Below, in pieces: positions 11,566 through 21,650 of a stretch of DNA of 64,000 bases. Source of the DNA: Echinometra lucunter. Lineage: Eukaryota > Echinodermata > Echinoidea > Camarodonta > Echinometridae. Below the pieces are notes generated by a model that was given only the letters and a program-made list of their open reading frames with translations, searched no databases and had not been told where the DNA came from. Both the position numbers and the translations under genes were made by a program. How positions within the stretch are numbered: position 1 is the stretch's first letter; the number at the start of each line of letters is the position of its first letter. Location: NCBI GenBank assembly GCA_029962745.1, contig CM057158.1, forward strand, positions 10,675,780 to 10,739,779. Reading direction: 5' to 3'.

Positions 11566-11708
11566 CTGGGGGGCGTTTCATGAAACAATTAGTCGGTGGT
11601 TTTCACTGACTAATTTGCTTTCAGCCAATCAGATGCGAGTATTTTCAGTAGCTTATAACATTTGTCGGTGATTTTCACCGACAAAACTCTTCATGAAACG
11701 CTCCCCAG
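11566..11708. mobile_element. 143-bp hairpin MITE, copy 1
   Basis: Nearly palindromic element. It starts CTGGGGGGCGTTTCATGA and ends TCATGAAACGCTCCCCAG, with inner inverted GTCGGTGRTTTTCACYGAC words. It is flanked on both sides by AGCTAGAC, a perfect 8-bp target duplication (11558-11565 and 11709-11716). The same element occurs at 12472-12614 through the tandem duplication, and within both LINE copies at 23302-23445 and 48502-48645. Confidence 0.85.
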
Positions 11709-11767
11709 AGCTAGACAGAAAGCAGCACACGCGGAAAGCATTACGCCTATGGGGCTAAGCCCCGCCC

Positions 11768-12360
11768 GCGTGTTTTTTTTACCGTACCGCTAACGCGTCA
11801 GATTCTCTCATTTAATGCCGCAGAGCGTCTTGAGCAGAGGCCATTATCGCTTTCGGTACGCAAAAAAGTGCAATACCACGAAAGTTGTGCAATAATTGTG
11901 CAATACGCATGCGCGTGGACTTTGCCTCGTTAGTGATTGCTGTCACTATATAGACATGAGTACACACATATACATCGAGGTTTTTACCCGACTGCTAAGA
12001 AACCACAAGTGCCTGTGAGCAAGCAACCAGGCCGGGGACCGACGGCTTAAGGTCCTCTCCGAAGGACCTGATAATGAGGATAAATTGGGGTATATTGTAA
12101 TGGTAGTTTATGGCAACAAGCCCTTCCCAACCTCCAAATTCGTGCAGATTTATTCTATGAATATACTTAGAAACAAAAACTAGTCTACGCTACGGTAAGA
12201 GTATAGGCTGCTATGCTGCATGTGTGATTTGTATAGCGCGCGCGCGAGCGAGATCGAGATAGCCGAGGCATTCGTAGACAGATAACGGCCTCCGCTCAAG
12301 TCGCTCTTTGGCATTAAATTAGAGAATATGACGCGTTAGCGGTACGGTAAAAAAACACGC
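11768..12360. mobile_element. MITE with 9-bp TSD, copy B (hybrid)
   Basis: 593 bp, with the same inverted ends as copy A and a 233-bp internal block (about 11956-12188) containing GGTCCTCTCCGAAGGACC, a perfect short stem-loop. The flanks differ: GCCCCGCCC on the left and GACCGGTAC on the right. Each is the target duplication of a different sister copy (C and A), so B is a recombination product, not an independent insertion. Confidence 0.85.
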
Positions 12361-12471
12361 GACCGGTACGTACCTTGGTACGTATGGTACATAGAGTTAT
12401 ATAAACCTAAACACCGTATTTAACTCTATGGTATGGTACCATACAAAGACGTTTTAAATATATAGCTAGAC

Positions 12472-12614
12472 CTGGGGGGCGTTTCATGAAACAATTAGTC
12501 GGTGGTTTTCACTGACTAATTTGCTTTCAGCCAATCAGATGCGAGTATTTTCAGTAGCTTATAACATTTGTCGGTGATTTTCACCGACAAAACTCTTCAT
12601 GAAACGCTCCCCAG
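12472..12614. mobile_element. 143-bp hairpin MITE, copy 2
   Basis: Copy produced by the 906-bp tandem duplication, with the same ends and the same AGCTAGAC flanks as the copy at 11566-11708. Confidence 0.85.
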
Positions 12615-12673
12615 AGCTAGACAGAAAGCAGCACACGCGGAAAGCATTACGCCTATGGGGCTAAGCCCCGCCC

Positions 12674-13266
12674 GCGTGTTTTTTTTTACCGTACCGCTAA
12701 CGCGTCAGATTCTCTCATTTAATGCCGCAGAGCGTCTTGAGCAGAGGCCATTATCGCTTTCGGTACGCAAAAAAGTGCAATACCACGAAAGTTGTGCAAT
12801 AATTGTGCAATACGCATGCGCGTGGACTTTGCCTCGTTAGTGATTGCTGTCACTATATAGACATGAGTACACACATATACATCGAGGTTTTACCCGACTG
12901 CTAAGAAACCACAAGTGCCTGTGAGCAAGCAACCAGGCCGGGGACCGACGGCTTAAGGTCCTCTCCGAAGGACCTGATAATGAGGATAAATTGGGGTATA
13001 TTGTAATGGTAGTTTATGGCAACAAGCCCTTCCCAACCTCCAAATTCGTGCAGATTTATTCTATGAATATACTTAGAAACAAAAACTAGTCTACGCTACG
13101 GTAAGAGTATAGGCTGCTATGCTGCATGTGTGATTTGTATAGCGCGCGCGCGAGCGAGATCGAGATAGCCGAGGCATTCGTAGACAGATAACGGCCTCCG
13201 CTCAAGTCGCTCTTTGGCATTAAATTAGAGAATATGACGCGTTAGCGGTACGGTAAAAAAACACGC
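12674..13266. mobile_element. MITE with 9-bp TSD, copy C
   Basis: 593 bp. The left flank 12665-12673 and right flank 13267-13275 are both GCCCCGCCC, a perfect 9-bp target duplication and independent confirmation of the length seen for copy A. It carries the same 233-bp internal block as copy B. Confidence 0.87.
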
Positions 13267-13275
13267 GCCCCGCCC

Positions 13276-14271
13276 AGCTTTCGTCCATTAGAAGCCCAAA
13301 ATAAGCCCTTCTAAATATTCATGAACCGAAATAAGTACCTTTGATTGGATTATAGCCTCATGAATATGTATTTAATTCGATAATATCGTTCTCGAAATAT
13401 GGTTATTCATTTGACCTTATTACGTCACAATTATGCAAATTCATGCGTGACGTGCTTACTCGCACAAAGTTAAGAGGTTTCTACTTCGCAGAGAAAACGT
13501 GAGTACCACTGCAATTATGATTAAATATAAGAAATTTGACCATTTGTTTCAAAATAGTTGGCTATTCTTCTTAATCTACAATAATTTCTTTACAATTTGA
13601 AATAATTGCTAACAGCTGTGTCCGAAAGAGCTAGAAACATTGTACTCTCAAACTTACAGTTTGGTTTTCATCGTCATGAGCTAGATTGACCGCGGGCCGG
13701 ACCGCGGGTACCGTTCTTTCACCATGTACTCGAGGTAGCTCCCCTGGGCTAATGCCGGGGGCCATCTATGATAATTCTGGTGTTCACGTTGACCGTTCTT
13801 GTACGGTTTTGATATTTAAGATTGTTCAGATCAGAGTTTGGCGGCATGAAAAATCAAATTCAGACCTAGATTAGACAACAGGATTTTTGTGAGTGAACAC
13901 TCCGGCAGAATTTATTAGATTATTACTAACTGTTAGACCGCTAGTGTGTGTAGACTAGATCTAGATCTTGATCTAAATCAGTATCGGACTAGCTGACAGT
14001 GACAGTGACAACTGCATTGCATTGCAGACTGGATCATGAGAGCACACAATTAACACACTGTATACGTCGGCGGGTACGGCCCCGGTTGATTTTGCCAGTG
14101 TTTTTTAACTCTTGTAAGCCTTTAACATTTGAATTTGAAACAATTATTGAATGACCTTTACTTTACTCTAGGTCTTAATGTCCACATTCATCAGTTTACA
14201 AGATCTAACAGCTAACGTTGAAACAGTTATCAGAAATTCTGTTAAAAAAATCTAAAGTAGATCTGGACACA
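13276..14271. other. Intronic sequence, no gene seen
   Basis: Apparently single-copy A+T-rich sequence with a small G+C-rich patch at 13690-13760. Short open frames here show no recognisable domain. Confidence 0.4.
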
Positions 14272-14371
14272 TAGGGGCGTTGCTAGAGGGGGGGGGGGGT
14301 GTGGGGGTGTGACACCCCCCCCCCCCCCATTAAAGATTCTTGTCGGCAAATTCGCGATCGCTGTCGGCAAA

Positions 14372-14402
<31 letters not shown>

Positions 14403-15298
14403 AAGGAGAGGGAAGAGGAAGGAGGGAAAAAGAAAAGAGAAAGATGAGTAAGGTGCCCAAATAGAGACATATTCGGCTTATTTGCTTGTGCATTTTGACG
14501 ACGAAATAACACTGGTAACACGAAAGAGAGCCTATTTTTTCCTCGCTCGTATTATATTAAGATACAGGATGTTTTCGGAAAGCAAACACATTTGCCAAGT
14601 GAAATAAACAAATATATAATTTAGATATTTTGGGGCCCATCATGTATTTTGTTGAAGAATTATCACCTCTATACCATAAAAAAGAGTAAATATATTTTTC
14701 CTCGTTCGCTGCGCTCGCTTGTATAATATTTAGATACAGGATGGTCTTTGAAAGCAAATAGATTAGGTAGGAGAGGTGACCAAATATATCACAATAGGTA
14801 TCTTAAAGGCCCATTGTGTATTTTGATGAAGAACTTTCACTTCTACCATGAAAAGGATTATATGATAAGGAGTATATAGATTTTTTCCTCGCTCGCTGTG
14901 CTCGCTCGTATAATATTACGATTTAGGATGGTCTTTGAAAGCGAATGAATCATGTGAGAGAGGTGACCAAATATATGATTTAGATATCTTTAAGCCCATC
15001 ATGTCGTTTGATGAAGAACTATCACTTCTACGAAAGAGAGTGTATATTTTTCCTCGCTCGCTGCGCTCGTCGTATTATATTTAGATAGAGAATGTTTTCG
15101 GAAAGCTAACACATTCAGCAAGTGAGGTGAACAAATATAATTAGAAGGAAAATATAATAGAGGCACACAATTGAACATGCCTCGTGGGCTTTATACAGTT
15201 GAATTTGTCGACGTTGGTCGTCGGCAATCGGAGCATAATTTGTCGGCAATCTGGCCTCTACACCCCCCCCCCATTAAAAAAGTCTAGCGACGCCCCTG
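14272..15298. mobile_element. Non-autonomous hAT-like element, no clear TSD
   Basis: The left end TAGGGGCGTTGCTAGA is inverted relative to the right end TCTAGCGACGCCCCTG, followed inward by G/C homopolymers on both sides. The inner part has TGTCGGCAA words near both ends and four diverged modules of about 170-180 bp, each with a CTCGCTCGCT-type palindromic word (14540, 14701, 14887, 15053). Flanking 8-mers (TGGACACA and ATCACAAA) do not match, so the target duplication has decayed or the element was rearranged. Confidence 0.65.
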
Positions 15299-15500
15299 AT
15301 CACAAAGGTTTTAAACCGAGCATCTTTAATTCCCCCCCCCCCTTTTGAAACATTGTTGCGGTGGTTCATAATTATGAACTGTTTACAATAGTTATTGCTA
15401 AATTGTCGAAATCACTTCAAATAAAAAAAGGCATTAAAGTAAAAATATTGATGAATAAATGCATTGATAAATCGATATGCAACAAGCAAACTTTTAAACT

Positions 15501-15591
<91 letters not shown>

Positions 15592-17100
15592 AAAAACAAA
15601 GAAGAATAAAAGGTCTTTTCTGTTCAGGGGCCCATTTACACCTAAACAAATTTTTCACCCTTTTTTCACCTTTTTTCACACCCTTATTTTTTGTGTGTTT
15701 GGGAAACAAAAGCCTACATTTTTTAAACATTAGTTTGCTGTTAAGGTCGATTGACTCCCTAAATGCGTTACAATTCTTCTGTCATAGCAAATCCAATATC
15801 CAATTAGTCATATTATTCTGTTTTGTTTGAACCACCTCAATTTCATGATTTTCCGATATATGTATGTTATATCATCTTTATGTTATTTGTATTATTCTAT
15901 TATGTATATTATTTTATGTAATTGTTCTGATGGATGCTGCATGCATGTCCGGGTCGGGCGGAAAGTCTGCGGACTATAGTAATTCATTTTACTTTTCCTT
16001 CCCAGGCAGCACCGGGCATGTATGGTCATCATCAACTATTCATTTTTCTCAATATTTCTTCTTGATTTCCTTTGTATTTGTTGAATTGCGAATAAAATAC
16101 TACTACTACTACTAATAATAATAATTAATATATTTTCATACTCTTTATTAGCCAAAGATGGTTTTGCATCAACAGGCAAAATTAAGCCATATAGATATAT
16201 ATATTTTAAGTGAAAAAAGGCCAGCCCGAACATTATCTACTGAATACAAGTGTGTATTTCACATTTCAATCACCCCCCCCTTACCCCCTACCCCCTCCCC
16301 TCCCCGCACCGAAATAAAAAGCAAAATGAAGACAGTGTGAAATAAGAAAATACACAAACAAACAGAATAGTACAGTATTGTAATTCAATACTAAAAGTTC
16401 ATTTCAAGACACTGTACAAAAAATTTTGGTATGGTACGTAGTTACATGTACTTTGTTATGACTAGGACAAGTTAAATGCACATACCTGTTACTGCAGGAA
16501 ACATAAATTGGGAAATGCATGGATAGTACTGAATGGAAATGGATGGAGAACATCTTTTCCAAACAGAGTGTGACACAATTTCAGTTTAAATCCTTAATCC
16601 TAATTGATACTGAATTGATAAAAAAAAAGTACGAAAATATATTTCAAAACATATTTCAATTGCTCCCCCCCCCCGAAATTTTCAAGACTTGCATTTTTTA
16701 CTGAAAATTTTCCAAGATTCCATCTAAAGTGCACCAGATTCTTCAATTTCAATTTTTTTAAAAAGGGGGCCCTCGTGACCACCTCGGTCGCTTTTCTCCC
16801 TCGCTTACGTGTTCTTCGGACATTTTATATCTTCTGTGTAAGGCCCTGGTCCAGATCCATATATTCCATACTTTTCCTATTTTTGATTTCTTGTCTATCC
16901 TCATCATATATCCTCTGTCATCTTTATTTTTTTCCTTTTTCTCTCTCTCCAAGGTATAATACAGCCTCCTTGCTGCTTCTATCAAGATGTTTTTCATTGC
17001 GTCCATGGCTTTTCCTACCCTTCATCTTTTGAGTCCATCAAAACTATTCATTACTTGTATTGTGTATTGTAGGCGCAGCTTGTTACTGAGTTATGTCTAT
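15299..17100. other. Intronic sequence with simple repeats
   Basis: An (AC)n-(AT)n-(T)n compound microsatellite lies at 15501-15587, a (TAC)n-(TAA)n tail-like run after GAATAAAA at 16090-16130 (possibly a retroelement 3' end), and C-runs at 16267-16310 and 16664-16673. No host exon is recognised. Confidence 0.45.
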
Positions 17101-17129
17101 TATGTTTCTAAATTTTTGCTTTCTTCACT

Positions 17130-17274
17130 CTCTTTAACTTATTCCTAGTACGTTGAAGTTTAGCCTTATCATTCTCTTGCTCGAAATCTTCCAGCTTGCC
17201 GCTCTGATACAGTGTCCTCACATTCAGGCATGTTCCAACTCTGATGGTGTCTTCAGTTGCGACATCTTTGCGCG
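17130..17274 (-). pseudogene. LINE endonuclease fragment (decayed)
   Basis: Read on the minus strand, the sequence next to the gap encodes DTIRVGTCLNVRTLYQSG followed by KLEDFEQE. This is the N-terminal strand block of the exonuclease-endonuclease-phosphatase domain found in many invertebrate LINEs, whose usual form is GTWNVRTLYQ.GKLE. The Trp is replaced by Cys and the similarity fades after about 30 residues, so it is a relic. The rest of the domain would be in the gap at 17275-17774. Confidence 0.6.
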
Positions 17275-17774
17275 NNNNNNNNNNNNNNNNNNNNNNNNNN
17301 NNNNNNNNNNNNNNNNNNNNNNNNNNNNNNNNNNNNNNNNNNNNNNNNNNNNNNNNNNNNNNNNNNNNNNNNNNNNNNNNNNNNNNNNNNNNNNNNNNNN
17401 NNNNNNNNNNNNNNNNNNNNNNNNNNNNNNNNNNNNNNNNNNNNNNNNNNNNNNNNNNNNNNNNNNNNNNNNNNNNNNNNNNNNNNNNNNNNNNNNNNNN
17501 NNNNNNNNNNNNNNNNNNNNNNNNNNNNNNNNNNNNNNNNNNNNNNNNNNNNNNNNNNNNNNNNNNNNNNNNNNNNNNNNNNNNNNNNNNNNNNNNNNNN
17601 NNNNNNNNNNNNNNNNNNNNNNNNNNNNNNNNNNNNNNNNNNNNNNNNNNNNNNNNNNNNNNNNNNNNNNNNNNNNNNNNNNNNNNNNNNNNNNNNNNNN
17701 NNNNNNNNNNNNNNNNNNNNNNNNNNNNNNNNNNNNNNNNNNNNNNNNNNNNNNNNNNNNNNNNNNNNNNNNNN
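17275..17774. other. Assembly gap, 500 N
   Basis: Exactly 500 unknown bases, a placeholder of unknown true length. The left flank is a LINE endonuclease relic, so a repeat probably caused the break. Confidence 0.99.
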
Positions 17775-18172
17775 TTTTCCGGGTCAATCTGACCCGGAAT
17801 TTTTAAGAGTGTACCAAAGTGCTCCCATATTAAACGGAATGGGGCGCTTAAGCTCTTATATAAAGCCCCTGGTGACTGTATTGCAGAACTAGTTACTACT
17901 CAAATCTAACACTCATTACCTGCGCAGAGATACGCTTCTTCTATTTTCAAGTTGAAACTGTTCTACTGTCTCGAGGTGGACATAGGCTACGTCTGCGTTA
18001 TACACAGAGAGTCTTCTAATGCAATTTCACATATTTTCCTGGTCCGGCTGACAGATTTATTGATTAAGAAACCCCTAATATGCAAAATGATACTAGGGAG
18101 AGGAAAAAAATTGCACTTTTGCTCGTTGATAATTCAAAAGTTAAAAAATACCGAAGTTTACACAGTGTGAAG
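17775..18172. other. Intronic sequence, no gene seen
   Basis: About 400 bp. It opens with a small palindrome (TTCCGGGTCA/TGACCCGGAA) directly at the gap edge. Otherwise it is unremarkable. Confidence 0.4.
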
Positions 18173-18643
18173 TTTCATTTCATTTCATTTCGTTTATTTC
18201 CACAATAACAGCAAAGATAAATCATTTTACAACAGAAATGTGAGCATAGAATAAATTAACAATTAGAAATATTGAAATAGTTTACAAAGGTCCAGTACAC
18301 AGATATATGTATAATTGAATTTTAGAAAGTTCAGTTTTAACTTAAATGCAAGCTGTATATTGTGGGGAAAACCTTGGAAAGCGGAGCTTGTAATTCAGGT
18401 TCCCCAAAATAATATTACAGTATCATTAATTAATGAAAAGGGCATAAAAGGATACAAACTAGACGGGACGATACAAGACTACACTAAACGGGACAAGTAC
18501 ATCAGAACAACTCAAGCACAAACATGGGACAATGAACAGCCTCCTGCAGGAAAATCATAGGGTAACATTATAGCTATTTATCTGTGTAGTCTTAAGCTTA
18601 TGTTTGAACGAAAATAAGCTTGGTGTCAGTTTTAAAGATTCAT

Positions 18644-21600
18644 CTAGAGAATTCCAAAAATGGGGACCAGTATAAACAATAGTCTTCTGTTTGTAAAAGT
18701 TCTGAGCTTCGGAAGATGGGAAGATGACGATAATCTGGTGGGGTAGCTGTGCAAAATCTCGTTTCTTAAAAGCAGTAAACTTAAGGAAGTTGGCAGCTCT
18801 CCTTGGTTTAACTGAAACATAAAGCAGCCCAGGCGAAGAGAGTATAAATCCTGTATTTTTAAAACTTTATTGGAGAAGAACAATTGATCTGAGTGAGCTA
18901 ATCTGTGTTTATGACAAATGATTCTCATTATTCTTTTCTGTGTAAGTAGTAGTCTATCCAATTGATTTCTAGAGGAACTGCCCCAAGCTAATATCCCATA
19001 ATTTAAGTAAGGAAGAATAAGGGTATTATACAAATTTGATAAAACGTTTGGAGGCAAAAAAGTTTTTAGTTTGTTTATGACGCCAACATTTCTAGATAAT
19101 AGTTTGGATAAATACGTAATGTGCGGCTTCCATGAAAATTTGTTATCTATATATAGACCAAGAAATTTCGTTGAATCGACAATATCGATTAAAGTATCAT
19201 TAAGAAAGACGTTCATGGGTAGAGCTGTGATTGAATTACTAAAAAGCATGCACTGGGTCTTTGCAACATTTAAAGAAAGTTTGTTACAACAGATCCATTC
19301 ATGAATACATCTGAGTTCAGTATTTACTATGTTTACAAGAGTATCAGGATTTTTATGTGAAAAGAAAACACTGGTGTCATCTGCATATAATATGACAGAC
19401 AAGGCCTTTGATGAATCCTGAAAATCGTTGATATATAAAATGAATAATAATGGCCCCAAAAGCGAACCCTGGGGTACTCCACAAATCATGTCATTATAAT
19501 CTGAATTAGAATTGTTCATGGAGACAAACTGTTTCCTTCCAGTAAGATAACTTCTGTACCACTCCAAGGCCTTCCCCCTAATTCCATAATGTGATAGTTT
19601 AGACAATAAGATTCATGGTCAATGGTGTCAAAGGCCTTGGAGAGGTCCAGAAAGATACCAAGAGTGTGAAGGTGGTCGTCAACAGCAGTCGCTATATGAT
19701 TAATGAAATATAAGATTGCATGTGTTGTTGAGTGCTTTTGCCTAAAGCCAAATTGTGATTCTGATAAAAGACCAAAACTCCTTACAAATTTTATTGTACG
19801 ATTGTATATAATTTTTTCTAAGACTTTGGAAATAGAAGACAAGAGAGATATAGGTCTATAATTACTTATATCGGACGGATCTCCCTTTTTGTAAATAGGA
19901 ACTACCTTCGCAATTTTCATTCGGTCGGGAACTATACCATTAATAAGAGATAAATTCATGACGTGTTCTAAAGGAATAACAATTTCGTTAATGATATCTT
20001 TTAACAAGTCATTACTTATTTCATCATAGCCTGGACTTTTTTTAACTTTTAAGTTCTTTTACTATCTTTATGATTTCATTAGCATCGGTTGGAATAAAAA
20101 ATAGTGAATGTGGGTATTGGTTCTTTAGAAAGCATTCAAAGGTTTTATCTGTGTGTGGTATTTCGTTGGCAAGATTTGGACCAATGCCTGAGAAATAATT
20201 ATTAAAGTTCGTAGCCATATCAAAATTATCATCAATAACTGAATTGTTAATCTTCACATGTTTTATAGTATTGCGATCTTTTTTCTTATTTAAGACATCA
20301 TTGATTACTTTCCATGTATCTGTTATATTATTTGAACTCGATGCAAATGTAGAACAATAAAATTTCTTTTTTTTCAGATCTCAAAAGAGTTGTCAAGGTG
20401 TTTTTATATTTGACGTATTTTTCACGAGCAGCATCTGTCGGGTTTGCACGATACTTGTAATAAAGGTTATTTTTTCTATTGATAGATCTTAAAAGTGATT
20501 TACTAATCCAGGGGTTTCGTGGTGTCCGTTTGTTGTTTGGTTTATATTTTACAAGAGGGATACATTCATTAAAAGAATCGAGGAGGATAGTCATGAAATT
20601 ATCATATGATTCGTTAACATCGTTTGTAACTAATACTTCGTTCCATTTGAGTGAACTTAGCTTATCTTTGAGTTTGGCAATCTTTTCAGGGGTAATTTTC
20701 CTAACCATTTTTACATGAGAAGAGTACGAGTTGTTATCAAGGAAAGATAGTATCCTTGCGAAAATAAGAAAATGGTCAGAAATGTCAGACAGAATGACAC
20801 CAGCATCAATTTCTCTCTCAACGTTTGAAAAAATATTGTCAATTAAAGTTCCTGAATGAGAAGAAAATCTCGTGGGTCTGGTAATCAATGGAATAAATGA
20901 AAATGATAATAAAGTGTTTAGAAAATCTTGAGAGAAATTATCCTCTCTGCATTTTTAGAGGTCAACGTTAAAATCGCCCATCAAAAAGCAATGTTTATTT
21001 TGAAGCAAAGGATTAGAAAGCAGTTGTTGTAATTCATTTAGAAAAGTATTATGATCAGAAGAAGGTGGACGATAAACTGTACCTATAACTACGTTTTTTC
21101 TTTTGGATAATGTTATTTCGATAAAAACCGTCTCCATCGTTTCATTCATCAGATTTAAGTCATGAAGTACAATGTAATGCAGGTGTATTGGAACGTACAG
21201 TGCTACTCCACCACCTCGCCTATTTACTCTATTATTAAATATAAGGTTATGCTGAGACAAGGAATGTATAGTGTGAGGAACATCCGTAAACCAGGTTTCG
21301 GTCAGGCCAATCACAAAAGAATCTACTTTAATATTATCTAATAATAAGCTCAGTTGTTCGAAATTTTTATTTGCGCTGCGGATGTTAAGAGGCAAAAGGT
21401 TCAAGTCATTCTTTCCAGCTGACTTTAAATTGTTGACAAATTGGTTCTGGGTGTAATATCGAGATTTAACAAAGGATTTGTCATTGACATCAAGAGTATA
21501 TTCAAATTCTTCTACGTTGTTGTTCATAGTGTCAGAAATATTTTGTTCATATTGTTCGTTAGAAATCGAAAAAATGCCAGCATTATGCTGTAATTGAAAA

Positions 21601-21650
21601 AGAAGGTTCAAATCAAAGTCACTGACATCACTAAATGGAAAACTACTCAT
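18644..21650 (-). pseudogene. LINE ORF2 (endonuclease-reverse transcriptase), broken
   Basis: The start matches the intact copy (MSSFPFSDVS at 21650). The endonuclease part has LNIRSANKN, TETW, YRPPSSDHN and GDFNVDL. The RT part has GCDE-type, GFRQKHSTTH, FLDLSKAFD, GVPQGSLLGPLLF and YADDTS. It is broken by a TTA-to-TAA stop after GDFNVDL (near 20955), a frameshift near 20350-20390, another near 20040 and a deletion near 19605-19615. Reading frames survive as blocks 20955-21650, 20328-20888, 20042-20257, 19516-20007 and 18644-19606. Residue differences from the intact copy are few, so inactivation is recent. Confidence 0.92.

Larger units (their letters stand above)
11455..13266. repeat. Tandem duplication, two units of 906 bp
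   Basis: Units 11455-12360 and 12361-13266 are almost identical. Each consists of a 313-bp spacer (with a 143-bp hairpin MITE) plus a 593-bp copy of the 9-bp-TSD MITE. The joins fall inside the MITE copies, so the duplication is best explained by unequal exchange between two MITE copies. Confidence 0.9.

Noticed and set aside
16758..17032. 82-residue Lys/Glu/Arg-rich minus-strand frame (MDAMKNILIEAARRL...)
   Set aside because: It could be part of the nearby LINE relic, but I cannot place it in any domain.
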